Notes: generated by a model from the sequence alone, not told the origin. Positions 1-9,291 are shown, counted from the stretch's first letter. The stretch is DNA of 64,000 nt from Thalassospira sp. (GCF_030690045.1 NZ_JAUYHK010000010.1:186001-250000), one strand, 5' to 3'. Made by a program: numbers and translations.

Positions 1-1
1 C

Positions 2-586
2 CGGCTGGGCTGCGATGTGGTCATTCATTCGGCATCGAAATATCTGGGCGGGCATAGCGATGTCGTCGCCGGGATTGTCGCCGGATCGTCTGATTTCATC
101 GCCCGGCTGCGCACGCATATCCTGCCCTATCTGGGCGGCAAACTTTCGGCGTTCGAGGCATGGTTGCTGTTGCGCGGCCTGCGCACCCTGCCTGCCCGCA
201 TGCGCGAACATCAACGATCCGCATTGATGATTGCGCAAAAACTGGCCGATCACCCCGAAACTGTTGCCCTTCATCATCCCGGCCTTGCCGGGCCGTTGCC
301 CGACGGGCTGAACGGGACATCGGGGCTTTTTTCCTTTGAATTTTCACCCCGCATCAACATCCCGGTTTTTTGCAATGCGCTGCGCATTTTCAAGATCGGT
401 GTCAGTTGGGGCGGACATGAAAGCCTTGTTGTTCCCGCACAGGTAACGCGGGTTCAGACCGGCGGCCCCAATTCGGCGCTGCGCTTTGGCGTGCCCGAAC
501 AGCTGGTCCGCCTGCATATCGGCCTCGAAAACCCGGACGACCAATGGTCGGACCTCAAACAGGCGATCGAGGCCAGCCTGAGATAA
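2..586 (+). CDS. Cys/Met metabolism PLP-dependent lyase (cystathionine beta-lyase type), 5' truncated
   Basis: The C-terminal half of a trans-sulfuration-family enzyme runs in from the window edge. The PLP-binding lysine is visible near the start in HSASKYLGGHSD (window residue 13). The C-terminal domain follows with the family signature SWGGHESL about residue 133. The family cleaves or exchanges the gamma or beta substituent of cystathionine and related thioether amino acids in the cytoplasm. The N-terminal cofactor domain is missing only because the window starts inside the gene. It ends 65 bp before the ABC-transporter binding-protein gene, so it may be the first gene of the same transcript. 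Beta-lyase and gamma-synthase cannot be told apart from this fragment. Confidence 0.88.
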   Translation, partial: RLGCDVVIHSASKYLGGHSDVVAGIVAGSSDFIARLRTHILPYLGGKLSAFEAWLLLRGLRTLPARMREHQRSALMIAQKLADHPETVALHHPGLAGPLPDGLNGTSGLFSFEFSPRINIPVFCNALRIFKIGVSWGGHESLVVPAQVTRVQTGGPNSALRFGVPEQLVRLHIGLENPDDQWSDLKQAIEASLR

Positions 587-651
587 GTGCCCAAAAAAGT
601 GCCTGGGATTAACCCCTCCAATGATCAAACGTCCACAACAGGGGACTTCAC

Positions 652-1917
652 ATGAACTGGAAAACAATTCTTCTGGCCGGCGTCACATCCTTTGTTCTGA
701 CCGGTCAGGCCCATGCCGACACCACGCTTAAACTGGTGGAAGTCATCACCAGCCCGGAACGCACCGAAACCCTCAAGGGTCTGGTCGCCGAATATGAACA
801 GGCAAACCCCGGCGTCACTGTCGAAATCATCTCGCTGCCCTGGGGGCAGGCCTTTGAAAAATTCGCCACCATGGTCTCGGCCGGGCAATTGCCCGATATT
901 GTTGAAATGCCCGATACCTGGCTGACGCTCTATGCCAATAACAACATGCTCGAAAGCCTCGAACCCTATCTCGATAACTGGGATGCGACCAATGGCTTGA
1001 ACAGCCGCACCCTTGAATTCGCCCGCGCCGCCGGGGACGAAGCCTATATGCTGCCTTACGGGTTTTATCTGCGTGCCCTGTTTTACAACAAAAAAATGTT
1101 CGCCGAGGCAGGCGTGGAAGAACCGCCCCAAACCCTTGAGGAATTCCGCGCCATTGCCGAAAAAATATCGGCAACACCGGGCAAATATGGCTATTGCATG
1201 CGCGGCGGGCCGGGTGGCCTGAATGGCTGGGTGATGTTTGGTGCCACCGCCGCCGGGTCGAACGATTTTTTCACGCCGGACGGCAACAGCACCTTTGATT
1301 CCCCCGGCTGGCAGGATGGCATTGCCTATCTGACCCAACTTTACAAGGACGGTCTTGCCCCAAAGGACAGCCTGAACTGGGGCTTTAACGAAATCGTCAG
1401 CGGATTTTATTCCGGCACCTGTGCCATGCTCGATCAGGATCCCGACGCCCTGATCGCCATTGCCAGCCGCATGAACCCGGATGATTTCGGCGTCACCACC
1501 ATGCCCAAGGGTCCGTCGGGCAAGGCCTTTCCGACAATCGGCTATGCCGGATGGTCGATGTTTTCAGCCAGCGAAAACAAGGATGCGGCATGGGGCCTGA
1601 TTTCCCACCTGTCGGGCCGGGAATCCAATCTGGAATGGAACAAACGCATCGGTGCCCTGCCAATTTACGAAGGGGCGGAATCCGATCCGTTTTATGCCAC
1701 CCCGCAATTTGAAGGCTGGTTTGCCGAATTGTCCGACCCCGATGTCTTTCCGACCGTTATGCCGACCCATCTGGAAGAATTCGCCTTTTTCAAGGATTCC
1801 CTTGTGGTACGCACCAGTCAGGAAGCCATGCTGGACCGGATCAGTGCCGAAGAACTGGCCAGACAATGGGCCGAATATCTGACCCCGGCCCAGAAAAAAT
1901 GGTTGGCAGCCCAGTGA
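652..1917 (+). CDS. Carbohydrate ABC transporter substrate-binding protein (family 1)
   Basis: This 421-residue protein has a clear Sec signal peptide (residues 1-22, ending in QAHA) followed by a family 1 extracellular solute-binding fold. Supporting stretches are LPDIVEMPDTW about residue 80 and the GYAGWSMF hinge region about residue 300. It would capture a sugar or oligosaccharide in the periplasm and pass it to the two permeases directly downstream. The SD sequence AGGGGAC lies before the ATG. The order binding protein, permease, permease, ATPase is the standard layout of CUT1 sugar importers. The substrate cannot be read from the sequence. Confidence 0.9.
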   Translation: MNWKTILLAGVTSFVLTGQAHADTTLKLVEVITSPERTETLKGLVAEYEQANPGVTVEIISLPWGQAFEKFATMVSAGQLPDIVEMPDTWLTLYANNNMLESLEPYLDNWDATNGLNSRTLEFARAAGDEAYMLPYGFYLRALFYNKKMFAEAGVEEPPQTLEEFRAIAEKISATPGKYGYCMRGGPGGLNGWVMFGATAAGSNDFFTPDGNSTFDSPGWQDGIAYLTQLYKDGLAPKDSLNWGFNEIVSGFYSGTCAMLDQDPDALIAIASRMNPDDFGVTTMPKGPSGKAFPTIGYAGWSMFSASENKDAAWGLISHLSGRESNLEWNKRIGALPIYEGAESDPFYATPQFEGWFAELSDPDVFPTVMPTHLEEFAFFKDSLVVRTSQEAMLDRISAEELARQWAEYLTPAQKKWLAAQ

Positions 1918-2852
1918 CCCTGTTGGCTGACGCCGGAAAACGTCCCGTCGCAAGGCGGGGCGTTCTCTCCCGCAAATGGTCCGGCATTCTTGAACCGTAT
2001 TTATATGTGTCGCCCGCAATCATTCTGATTGTGGCGGTGATGCTGATGCCGCTGGTGCTGGGCCTGTCCTATGCCTTTCGCGATATCCGTATTCTCAACC
2101 CGTTTAGCGGCGGCTTCATCGGTCTGGCCCATTTCCAAACCCTGATGCAAGACAGCGCCTTTTTTCAGGCCCTGCTCAATACCGCATGGTGGACCTTTGG
2201 GTCATTGCTGTTTCAGTTTTCGCTGGGGCTGATCCTCGCCCTGTTGCTGAACCGGCATTTTGTCGGGCGGCGGCTGGTGCAGGCGCTGGTCTTTTTGCCG
2301 TGGGCGGTGCCGACCTTCCTGTCGGGGCTGAACTGGGCGTGGTTGTTCAATCCGGTGGTGGGGCCGTTGCCGCACTGGTTTACCGCCCTTGGCATCATGG
2401 ACAGCCCCTTTAACATCCTGTCCGACCCGGACCTTGCGATGTGGGGGCCGATTGTCGCCAATATCTGGTTTGGCATTCCGTTTTTTGCGATCACCTTGTT
2501 GGCCGCCCTGCAATCCATCCCGTCCGATCTGTACGAGGCCGCCGCGATTGACGGGGCAACCACCCGTCAGCAGTTTTTCAGCATCACCCTGCCGTTTCTC
2601 GCCCCGACCATCGCCATCACCCTGATGTTGCGCACCATCTGGATTGCCAATTTCGCCGATCTGATTGTGGTGATGACCAATGGCGGCCCGGCGGATTCCA
2701 CCCAGATCGTCGCCAGTTACATCTTCACCCAGGCCTTTCGCCGTCTCGATTTCGGCTATGCCTCGGCGATTGCGGCGGTGTTGCTGGTCCTGTTGCTGGC
2801 CTATGCCTTGTCGGTCATCGCGTTGCGCCGTGCGATGTCGCATTCCTCCTGA
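1899..2852 (+). CDS. Sugar ABC transporter permease 1 (MalF/UgpA type)
   Basis: A six-helix binding-protein-dependent permease of about 317 residues. The EAA cytoplasmic loop that contacts the ATPase is visible as YEAAAIDGATTRQQF, followed by the conserved ITLPFLAPT. The start is uncertain. ATG at 1899 lies inside the end of the preceding gene, and GTG at 1914 overlaps its stop codon as GTGA; either implies translational coupling to the binding-protein gene. An even earlier ATG at 1866 is open but would overlap by about 50 bp. It pairs with the next gene to form the membrane channel. Confidence 0.9.
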   Translation: MVGSPVTLLADAGKRPVARRGVLSRKWSGILEPYLYVSPAIILIVAVMLMPLVLGLSYAFRDIRILNPFSGGFIGLAHFQTLMQDSAFFQALLNTAWWTFGSLLFQFSLGLILALLLNRHFVGRRLVQALVFLPWAVPTFLSGLNWAWLFNPVVGPLPHWFTALGIMDSPFNILSDPDLAMWGPIVANIWFGIPFFAITLLAALQSIPSDLYEAAAIDGATTRQQFFSITLPFLAPTIAITLMLRTIWIANFADLIVVMTNGGPADSTQIVASYIFTQAFRRLDFGYASAIAAVLLVLLLAYALSVIALRRAMSHSS

Positions 2853-2873
2853 AACCCGCAAAGGAATTCGGTC

Positions 2874-3725
2874 ATGGTTCTGTCCGGACGATCCCGCCTT
2901 GGAACAACCGTTTATTGGGCCACGCATTATCTGATGATTGCGGCCTTTGTCGCCTTTGCCCTGTTTCCGCTGTTCTGGTTGCTCAAGGTTTCGGTGACGC
3001 CCAATGACATCCTCTATACCGAAGGGGTGCGGATGTGGCCGTCGCGGATCACATGGGACAATTACGCATTTGTCCTGACCAAAAGCAGCTTTCCGCATTT
3101 CTTTCTCAATTCGGTGATTGTATCGGGCAGCACGGCCTTTATCACCACCATCATCGCCGCCATGACCGGCTATGCCTTTTCGCGCTTTGCCTTTCGCGGC
3201 AAGGTGGTGATCATCGCCCTGATGCTGATCACCCAGATGTTTCCGCTGGTGATGCTGATTGCGCCGATTTTTCGCATTCTGGCCCCGCTTGGCCTGACCG
3301 ACAGTCTGACCGGCCTGATCATCGTCTATACGGCGTTCAATGTGCCGTTTGCGACCTTTCTGATGCAGTCGTTTTTTGACGGCATCCCGCGCGATCTGGA
3401 AGAAGCCGCCATGATTGACGGCAATACCCGCTTTGAAGCCTTCCGCAAGATCATCCTGCCGCTGACCCTGCCCGGTGTGGCCGCAACGCTCGGCTTTGTC
3501 TTTACCGCCGCATGGAGCGAACTTCTCTTCGCCCTGATGCTGGTCAGCAGTGAAAGTGCTTCGACCTTCCCGGTCGGGCTTCTGTCATTCGTATCAAAAT
3601 TCAGTGTCGATTTCGGCCAGATGATGGCCGCCGGTGTGCTGGCACTTGTTCCCGCCTGCCTGTTCTTCCTGCTGATCCAGCGTTATCTGGTGCAGGGCCT
3701 GACAGCTGGCGCGGTCAAAGGATAA
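2874..3725 (+). CDS. Sugar ABC transporter permease 2 (MalG/UgpE type)
   Basis: This 283-residue inner-membrane protein has about six hydrophobic helices and the EAA motif LEEAAMIDGNTRFEAFRKIILPL in its second half, typical of the MalG-side permease. It starts 21 bp after permease 1 with the SD AAAGGAATT. With permease 1 it forms the heterodimeric translocation pore of a CUT1 importer. Ten bases separate it from the ATPase gene, so the four genes from 652 to 4872 are one operon. Confidence 0.92.
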   Translation: MVLSGRSRLGTTVYWATHYLMIAAFVAFALFPLFWLLKVSVTPNDILYTEGVRMWPSRITWDNYAFVLTKSSFPHFFLNSVIVSGSTAFITTIIAAMTGYAFSRFAFRGKVVIIALMLITQMFPLVMLIAPIFRILAPLGLTDSLTGLIIVYTAFNVPFATFLMQSFFDGIPRDLEEAAMIDGNTRFEAFRKIILPLTLPGVAATLGFVFTAAWSELLFALMLVSSESASTFPVGLLSFVSKFSVDFGQMMAAGVLALVPACLFFLLIQRYLVQGLTAGAVKG

Positions 3726-3735
3726 GGGAACCCAA

Positions 3736-4872
3736 ATGGCTTCGATTGAAATTGCAAATGCCCGCAAAAGTTACGGGGCTGTCCATGTGCTGCATGGTAT
3801 CGACCTTGCCATTGCCGATGGTGAATTCATTGTGCTGGTCGGGCCATCGGGCTGCGGCAAATCAACCTTGCTGCGCATGATTGCCGGGCTGGAAGATATC
3901 ACATCGGGCGATATCCGCATCGGCGATGACATCGTCAATGATCTGCAACCCAGAGACCGCGATATTGCGATGGTGTTTCAATCCTATGCGCTTTATCCGC
4001 ATATGACCGTCGCCCAGAATATGAGCTACGCCCTCACCCTGCGCAAAACCGCAAAGGAACGCATTGCGGAATCGCTGGCCGGTGTCTCGGAAATTCTGGG
4101 TCTGAATGCCTTGCTGGACCGTCGGCCCAAGGCGCTGTCGGGCGGGCAGCGTCAACGGGTGGCGATGGGGCGCGCCATTGTCCGCAAACCCCGGGCCTTT
4201 TTGTTTGACGAACCATTGTCAAATCTGGATGCCCGCCTGCGCGAACAGATGCGCACCGAAATCCGCAAATTGCATCGGCGGCTGAACGCCACATCGGTCT
4301 ATGTCACCCATGACCAGATCGAAGCCATGACAATGGCCGACCGCATTGTCGCCATGCATGACGGCATCATTCAACAGGTCGGAACGCCGATTGAAATCTA
4401 TGATCATCCGGCCAACATCTTCGTCGCCAGCTTCATCGGCTCCCCGGCGATGAATTTCCTGCACGGCACCTGTATCAAAACCGATACCACATCGGCGATC
4501 CGCTTTGCCGATGGCCATATCCTGCCTGTCGCCCCGCGCCCCGGTCTTTATGCCGGGCAGGAAATCACCCTTGGCGCCCGGCCCGAACATGTTGCCATCG
4601 CCGCCCCGGAAACGCCGGGCGCCTTGCCCGCCCGTGTCGATCTGATCGAACCGATGGGGCTTTCAACCCTGATCCATGTCACGCTGGCCGGGCATGAATT
4701 GAAAATCTTTACGATGGACCGCCCGGCCTTTGCCATCGACAGCACCATTCACATCGCCTTTGACATCGACAAAACCCATATTTTCGACCGCAACAGCGAA
4801 TTGCGCCTCCCGCCGGTGATCAAGGCCCCCGAGGAAACCACCAAGGAAACCTCCGGGGCGAATGGCACCTGA
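3736..4872 (+). CDS. Sugar ABC transporter ATPase (MalK/UgpC family)
   Basis: A complete ATPase of 378 residues. Walker A GPSGCGKST is at residues 36-44, the Q-loop follows in VFQSYALYPHM, the signature is LSGGQRQRVAMGRA, Walker B is FLFDEPLSNLDA, and the switch histidine is in YVTHDQIEAMT. The C-terminal third is a MOP/TOBE regulatory domain as in MalK and UgpC, which usually energise CUT1 sugar importers. It closes the importer operon and is followed by a strong hairpin. It could serve more than one permease pair in the cell, as some UgpC-type ATPases do. Confidence 0.93.
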   Translation: MASIEIANARKSYGAVHVLHGIDLAIADGEFIVLVGPSGCGKSTLLRMIAGLEDITSGDIRIGDDIVNDLQPRDRDIAMVFQSYALYPHMTVAQNMSYALTLRKTAKERIAESLAGVSEILGLNALLDRRPKALSGGQRQRVAMGRAIVRKPRAFLFDEPLSNLDARLREQMRTEIRKLHRRLNATSVYVTHDQIEAMTMADRIVAMHDGIIQQVGTPIEIYDHPANIFVASFIGSPAMNFLHGTCIKTDTTSAIRFADGHILPVAPRPGLYAGQEITLGARPEHVAIAAPETPGALPARVDLIEPMGLSTLIHVTLAGHELKIFTMDRPAFAIDSTIHIAFDIDKTHIFDRNSELRLPPVIKAPEETTKETSGANGT

Positions 4873-4906
4873 TCACGTCCACCCCCGTGATCCTTGATCC
4901 CGGCAA

Positions 4907-4942
4907 GCAAGGCCGCGTCTGTCTCCCTGGGCGCGGCCTTGC
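4907..4942. terminator. Hairpin between convergent ABC operon and nat gene
   Basis: The perfect 11-bp arms GCAAGGCCGCG (4907-4917) and CGCGGCCTTGC (4932-4942) enclose a 14-nt loop. It lies between two convergent stop codons, so it probably terminates transcription from both sides. There is no long U tract on either strand. Confidence 0.7.
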
Positions 4943-4949
4943 TGTTACC

Positions 4950-5840
4950 TCAAAGGTCGGGTGCGGCCTCGCAAACCCGCTCAATCGCCGCCCGCCATGC
5001 CGGATCAACCGGCAGGCCAAAAATATCGTCCAACACCTGTTCCAGTTCATCCGCCGTCAAAAAATGCCGTTCGGCCGCACCATGCCGGGGTCGCACCGTC
5101 AGGCGATTGTTTTGCAGCGAAAACCGCGCCGTTGGCGTGGTCAGGGATGCGGTCAGATTATGGCGAAACACCGATTTGTCATGGGTGCTGGCATACCAGT
5201 TCATCACCTGATAATCGATATCGGGCACCGGGGCAGGGGAAAATTGATAAACCGGTTGCCACACCGTCCCGATCTGCATCTCAAGGCGCAAATCATCCCC
5301 GACCGGTCGCAGGCGATACCGGTCAAACGCCGTCACCTGCACCATCCCGGTATCGATCAGTAACGGCGCATCGGGCACCGTGCTGCCCACCCCGACATCC
5401 ACCAGCCACGCCGCCCCGTCAATCACCACCCGCAACGCCATATGGCACCTTGGCGGCATCGGCGCGTCTTCGGGCTGCATCCACATCACCCGCCCGGCCA
5501 ACCCCTCAACGGCAAAACCCAGTGCGCTCAAAACCCGTTTGAACAGGCCGTTTTGCTCGAAACAATACCCGCCGCGCTGCCCGGTGATCAGCTTGGCATC
5601 AATCGCACCGGGCGCAAGATCCACCCCGACCCCGCACAAAACATCCATCGCCTCGAACGGGATGGTCGCGATATGACGGGCCAAAAGAGCGCGCAGGGTT
5701 TCAAGGCTCGCCTCACGCGGCCCGTCATAGCCGATCCGGGCAAAATAGGCATCCAGATCAACCGCATTTGCGGCACCGCTCTGATGTCGGGGCAGATGTC
5801 GGGGCAAAGTATCGGGGCGAATTTGCAAACAATTGTTCAT
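4950..5840 (-). CDS. nat: Arylamine N-acetyltransferase (NAT)
   Basis: Cytoplasmic enzyme that moves the acetyl group of acetyl-CoA onto aromatic amines and hydrazines through a cysteine intermediate. The triad is complete: Cys93 in RGGYCFEQNG, His133 in RCHMALRV and Asp148 in WLVDVGVGS, with spacing close to the family standard (Cys69/His107/Asp122). At 296 residues it is slightly longer than usual because of an N-terminal extension of about 20 residues. The ATG at 5840 is chosen over the one at 5861 because GGAGCCCCCG sits just upstream. It is a single gene, and its promoter region carries a SoxR/MerR-type element (5880-5910), which suggests induction by redox-active aromatics. Confidence 0.92.
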   Translation of the reverse strand: MNNCLQIRPDTLPRHLPRHQSGAANAVDLDAYFARIGYDGPREASLETLRALLARHIATIPFEAMDVLCGVGVDLAPGAIDAKLITGQRGGYCFEQNGLFKRVLSALGFAVEGLAGRVMWMQPEDAPMPPRCHMALRVVIDGAAWLVDVGVGSTVPDAPLLIDTGMVQVTAFDRYRLRPVGDDLRLEMQIGTVWQPVYQFSPAPVPDIDYQVMNWYASTHDKSVFRHNLTASLTTPTARFSLQNNRLTVRPRHGAAERHFLTADELEQVLDDIFGLPVDPAWRAAIERVCEAAPDL

Positions 5841-5879
5841 CGGGGGCTCCGTGCAAGGCATATATCATCACTGCCCCGG

Positions 5880-5910
5880 ACGATACGACCTCAACCTAAC
5901 TTCAGGTCAA
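5880..5910 (-). promoter_or_regulatory. SoxR/MerR-type promoter of nat
   Basis: On the minus strand a -35 TTGACC (5905-5910) and a -10 TATCGT (5880-5885) are separated by exactly 19 bp. This is the stretched spacing used by MerR-family activators. The spacer is filled by ACCTCAACCTAACTTCAGGT (5888-5907), which matches the SoxR box consensus CCTCAAGTTAACTTGAGG at 15 of 18 positions. The predicted start lies about 30 bp before the nat ATG. No soxR gene is in the window. Confidence 0.7.
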
Positions 5911-6042
5911 ACGCTAATTTCAAAAAGTTTTCATCGAATATTCTGCTCCCGTGGTCTCTTAGCCGTCTGGCGAGGGTGCCTTGAGCAATCCCTCGCCGTA
6001 TCACCTGGTCAGACGGCCAAAAAATCCAAACCTGCCGAATTC

Positions 6043-6981
6043 TTATTTATCGCCAAGGTTTGCACGCAGCCAGCCTTCAACATCGGTTGTCGGGATATTG
6101 TTAACGGTGTTAAACGTTTTGGCCTTATCCCAATGCATGCCATCACCCTGCGCAAAAGCCGCACGATATTTGCCCATAACATCATTCGGGTTACGTCTCA
6201 GGGATTCCCCAAGAACCTCGTGGGTCAGTTCTGTCTTTCGGAATACCTCGCCAGTCACGGTTTCGACAATCGCGGCAAGCTGGCCATAGGAAACAGTATC
6301 ACCCGCCACAAAAACAACTTCATTGGCAAAACGCGGCTTTGCCAGAATGATTTTGGTGGTCAATATTCCGATATCTTCCGGTGTTGTGACCGTGACCTTT
6401 GTGTCCCAACTCCCCAGCGCGTTTATCGTTTTCCTGTCAAGATTGACAACATCAAAGCTTGGCTCGAATAGAAAGCTCGTGAACATACCGGTCGAAATAA
6501 TAACCCATTCGGTTTTGTTCTGCGCGCGAAGCAACAACCGAACATCATATTGCTCGTCAAAAACATCCTGCGGGCTTCCGCGCCCGACGATGTCGTAATC
6601 AACACCGAACTGCCACGGGAAATATCGTGTCACACCGGCATCAAGAGCCGCATCGGTAATTTTAAGCTGTGTGCCCTTGCCGCCGACGAAACCGGTACAA
6701 CTGACGACCGTATGGAACGACCGAAACCGGTCCGCCAGGTCGCCAACCGATACATCGCGCAGGTCAATCTCGATAACCTCCGCGCCCCATTGGTTTAATT
6801 GCGCGACGATTTCACGGTCCATTTCCTTTTGCGATCGGGTCATCCCCGGCGCAACCAGCACGGACAAAGGCTGCTTTTCCGGATCAAGTCGCGGTGCCAA
6901 TTCGCGCAAAACCGCAAATCCAAGCTGACCTGCACCAAGCACAAGGATCGGTTCTTTTGGTGCTGTATTCTCGTCTGTCAT
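6043..6981 (-). CDS. NmrA-like / aromatic alcohol reductase family NAD(P)-binding protein
   Basis: This 312-residue protein has an N-terminal Rossmann dinucleotide motif LVLGAGQLG (GxGxxG at residues 16-21). Its overall pattern is of the NmrA/isoflavone-reductase-like atypical short-chain dehydrogenases (VVSCTGFVGG, YFPWQFGVDYD, VVFVAGDTVSYGQLA). Members reduce aromatic substrates or sense NADP redox state. The ATG at 6981 is preferred over 6987 because AAGGAA then has proper spacing. It is divergent from a LysR regulator, with a perfect inverted repeat between them, so the LysR protein probably controls it. Substrate unknown. Confidence 0.82.
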   Translation of the reverse strand: MTDENTAPKEPILVLGAGQLGFAVLRELAPRLDPEKQPLSVLVAPGMTRSQKEMDREIVAQLNQWGAEVIEIDLRDVSVGDLADRFRSFHTVVSCTGFVGGKGTQLKITDAALDAGVTRYFPWQFGVDYDIVGRGSPQDVFDEQYDVRLLLRAQNKTEWVIISTGMFTSFLFEPSFDVVNLDRKTINALGSWDTKVTVTTPEDIGILTTKIILAKPRFANEVVFVAGDTVSYGQLAAIVETVTGEVFRKTELTHEVLGESLRRNPNDVMGKYRAAFAQGDGMHWDKAKTFNTVNNIPTTDVEGWLRANLGDK

Positions 6982-7121
6982 ATCCATTTCCTTTTCAAAT
7001 AACCGGGATCATCCCGAACAACTGATAGGTGCTGGATACGCAGCTTTACCGCCATTGACTATGAAGCAATCCTGCGCAGTTAATTCTCAAAAATGGAATA
7101 ATCAAAAAATAGAGAAATCCG

Positions 7122-7144
7122 ATATCAATATAACATATTGATAT
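7122..7144. promoter_or_regulatory. Perfect inverted repeat, probable LysR operator
   Basis: Ten-bp arms ATATCAATAT and ATATTGATAT are separated by AAC in the AT-rich divergent intergenic region (6982-7267). AT-rich dyads with a T-N11-A core in this position are the usual LysR recognition site. It probably regulates both the NmrA-like gene and the regulator itself. Confidence 0.65.
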
Positions 7145-7267
7145 AAAACATCTATTTTAACGTTTGTTTTTTCACCCCATAAAAACCACGCCATATTTAT
7201 CCATCTGATGCAATTATTGTGATACCTGTACATCCTCCGCTGAACCTCTCTTATGACCGGAGGCAGA

Positions 7268-8182
7268 ATGAACCGTTTGAAAGCGATGGAAATATTTGTT
7301 CGCATTGTTCAGGCTGGGGGATTTGGCAAGGCTGCTGAAACGTTGTCCCTTCCTCCCTCGACGGTGACACGCGCGATCAAGGAACTGGAAGACTATCTGG
7401 GCGTATCCCTGCTAAACCGAACCACACGGAAACTCAGCCTGACAGTCGATGGTGCTTCCTATTTTACCGATTGCCAGCGCGTTCTTCATGAAATTGAACT
7501 CGTCGAGGCATCCTTCCCCGGTCGCGCAGGGCGTGCTCAAGGCATTCTTCGGGTCGATACAACGGCATCAATCGCCCGACATTTTATCGTGCCGCGATTG
7601 CAGGATTTTCAGGAATGCTATCCCGATGTTAAGCTGTTTCTGACGGCGCGCGATAATGTCATTGATCTGTTTCAGAACGGCATTGATTGCGTTATTCGCA
7701 CCGGCATTCCCACAGACACGACCAGCCTGATAACCCGCCGCCTTCATTCTTTTCGTTGGGTTGTTTGCGCCGCCCCGTCCTATCTCGAAAAATACGGTCG
7801 GCCCTCAAACCTTGATGATCTGCAACAACATCATCTGGTGGGATATGTCGCCAGCGCGACCGGACGCCCACTTGACTGGACCTTCGAAGTCAACAGGCAG
7901 CAACGCCACATCCCCGCAAATGACCGTCTGATCGTCAATGACACCGATGCATATATATCGTGTGCGCTTGCTGGTCTTGGCCTTATTCGTGCCGCCAGCT
8001 ATATCGTTGATCCACTTATACAAAGCGGCGCATTGTGCGAAGTACTGTCTGAAAACACCGCCCCACCAGAACCTGTTTCAATCATGTATCCGCATAACCG
8101 TCATATTTCCCCGACAGTTCGCGCCTTCATAGATTGGAGCATTCAAACCTTTTCCGCACATAAACATAAGCCCCCAAGCTGA
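7268..8182 (+). CDS. LysR family transcriptional regulator
   Basis: A LysR regulator of 304 residues. The N-terminal winged helix-turn-helix is visible as GGFGKAAETLSLPPSTVTRAIKELEDYLGVSLLNRTTRKLSLT (its central part is the recognition helix), followed by a periplasmic-binding-protein-like effector domain. It resembles the CrgA/AaeR subgroup. The ATG at 7268 is chosen because GGAGGCAGA directly precedes it; the ATG at 7253 lies within that SD context. It is divergent from the NmrA-like reductase gene, the classical arrangement of a LysR protein with its target. Confidence 0.93.
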   Translation: MNRLKAMEIFVRIVQAGGFGKAAETLSLPPSTVTRAIKELEDYLGVSLLNRTTRKLSLTVDGASYFTDCQRVLHEIELVEASFPGRAGRAQGILRVDTTASIARHFIVPRLQDFQECYPDVKLFLTARDNVIDLFQNGIDCVIRTGIPTDTTSLITRRLHSFRWVVCAAPSYLEKYGRPSNLDDLQQHHLVGYVASATGRPLDWTFEVNRQQRHIPANDRLIVNDTDAYISCALAGLGLIRAASYIVDPLIQSGALCEVLSENTAPPEPVSIMYPHNRHISPTVRAFIDWSIQTFSAHKHKPPS

Positions 8183-8417
8183 TTGCAAAAAGATAAACAT
8201 CCACCCCACCCCCAAACCACCGAATTTTATTCGAAAATCCCGGTAAAAACCGCCTGCCATCACGATACAACTGCCAGAATTGGCACCACTAAAGCAACAT
8301 TTCACCTTTTACACGCAACCCTGATCGTGGCGGGCGACAATCGGGGGCGGGCTATGATATCTCAGGATCATTATAGGGGCCGCCCGTGCAGCCATGATTG
8401 CGGATCAGGAAATTGCC

Positions 8418-9272
8418 ATGCGTATTGTCTATGTGAACGGCCAGTATCTGCCGGAAAATGAAGCCAAGATTTCGATCTTTGACCGTTCCTTCCTGTTTGC
8501 CGACGGGGTGTATGAAGTCACCTCGGTCCTGGATGGCAAGCTGATTGACTTTATGGGTCATATGAAACGGCTGGAACGTTCGCTGTCGGAACTGAAATTC
8601 GCCTTCAAGCCCGACATTGACCAGCTTCTTGAAATCCATCGCGAACTGGTCAAACGCAACGATATAACCGAAGGTCTGGTCTATCTTCAGGTCTCGCGCG
8701 GCTCCGCCGGGGATCGGAATTTCCTGATCAACAAGGACACCCCGGCAAGTCTGGTGCTGTTCACCCAACGGAACTCGCTGATCCAAAGCACGCTGGCGGA
8801 TCGCGGTCAGAAAATCGTCACCCGCCCCGATATCCGCTGGCGCCGGTCCGATATCAAAACCGTGCAGCTTCTGTACGCATCGCTGCTCAAAACCGAGGCC
8901 TATGCCGAAGGCGCCGATGATGTCTGGATGGTGCTGGACGGTTTTGTGACCGAAGGATCGTCAAACAACGCCTATATCGTGACCCATGACGACACCATCG
9001 TCACCCGCCATCTTTCAACCGACATCCTGCACGGCATCACCCGCCAGTCGGTGATCCGCTGTGCCGCCGAACTCGGCCTGACGGTGGAAGAACGCCCCTT
9101 TACGGTCGCCGAAGCCCAAAATGCCAAGGAAGCCTTCTCAACCTCGGCCTCAAGCTTTGTCTGCCCGGTGGTGGAAATCGACGGCACCAAAATCGGCACC
9201 GGCACCCCCGGCCCGATCGCCAAACGCTTGCGCCAGATCTACATCGACGCCAACCGCGCAACGGCGCTGTAA
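8418..9272 (+). CDS. dat: D-amino-acid aminotransferase (D-alanine transaminase)
   Basis: A fold type IV PLP aminotransferase of 284 residues, the usual length for D-amino-acid transaminases. It contains FDRSFLFADGVYEV (residues 21-34), the PLP lysine at residue 147 in DIKTVQLL (Lys145 in the Bacillus enzyme) and the EGSSNNAYIV cofactor loop. The family interconverts D-alanine and 2-oxoglutarate with pyruvate and D-glutamate, feeding peptidoglycan precursors. The ATG at 8418 has the SD AGGAAATT; an in-frame ATG at 8394 is less likely. It is a single gene ended by a terminator at 9292. Branched-chain or aminodeoxychorismate-lyase activity is less likely. Confidence 0.88.
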   Translation: MRIVYVNGQYLPENEAKISIFDRSFLFADGVYEVTSVLDGKLIDFMGHMKRLERSLSELKFAFKPDIDQLLEIHRELVKRNDITEGLVYLQVSRGSAGDRNFLINKDTPASLVLFTQRNSLIQSTLADRGQKIVTRPDIRWRRSDIKTVQLLYASLLKTEAYAEGADDVWMVLDGFVTEGSSNNAYIVTHDDTIVTRHLSTDILHGITRQSVIRCAAELGLTVEERPFTVAEAQNAKEAFSTSASSFVCPVVEIDGTKIGTGTPGPIAKRLRQIYIDANRATAL

Positions 9273-9291
9273 ACCAACGCCAGATCTGAGC

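Noticed and set aside
7102-7305. A 67-codon minus-strand frame in the LysR/NmrA-like intergenic region
   Set aside because: It crosses the operator-like dyad, has no SD and no recognisable pattern.
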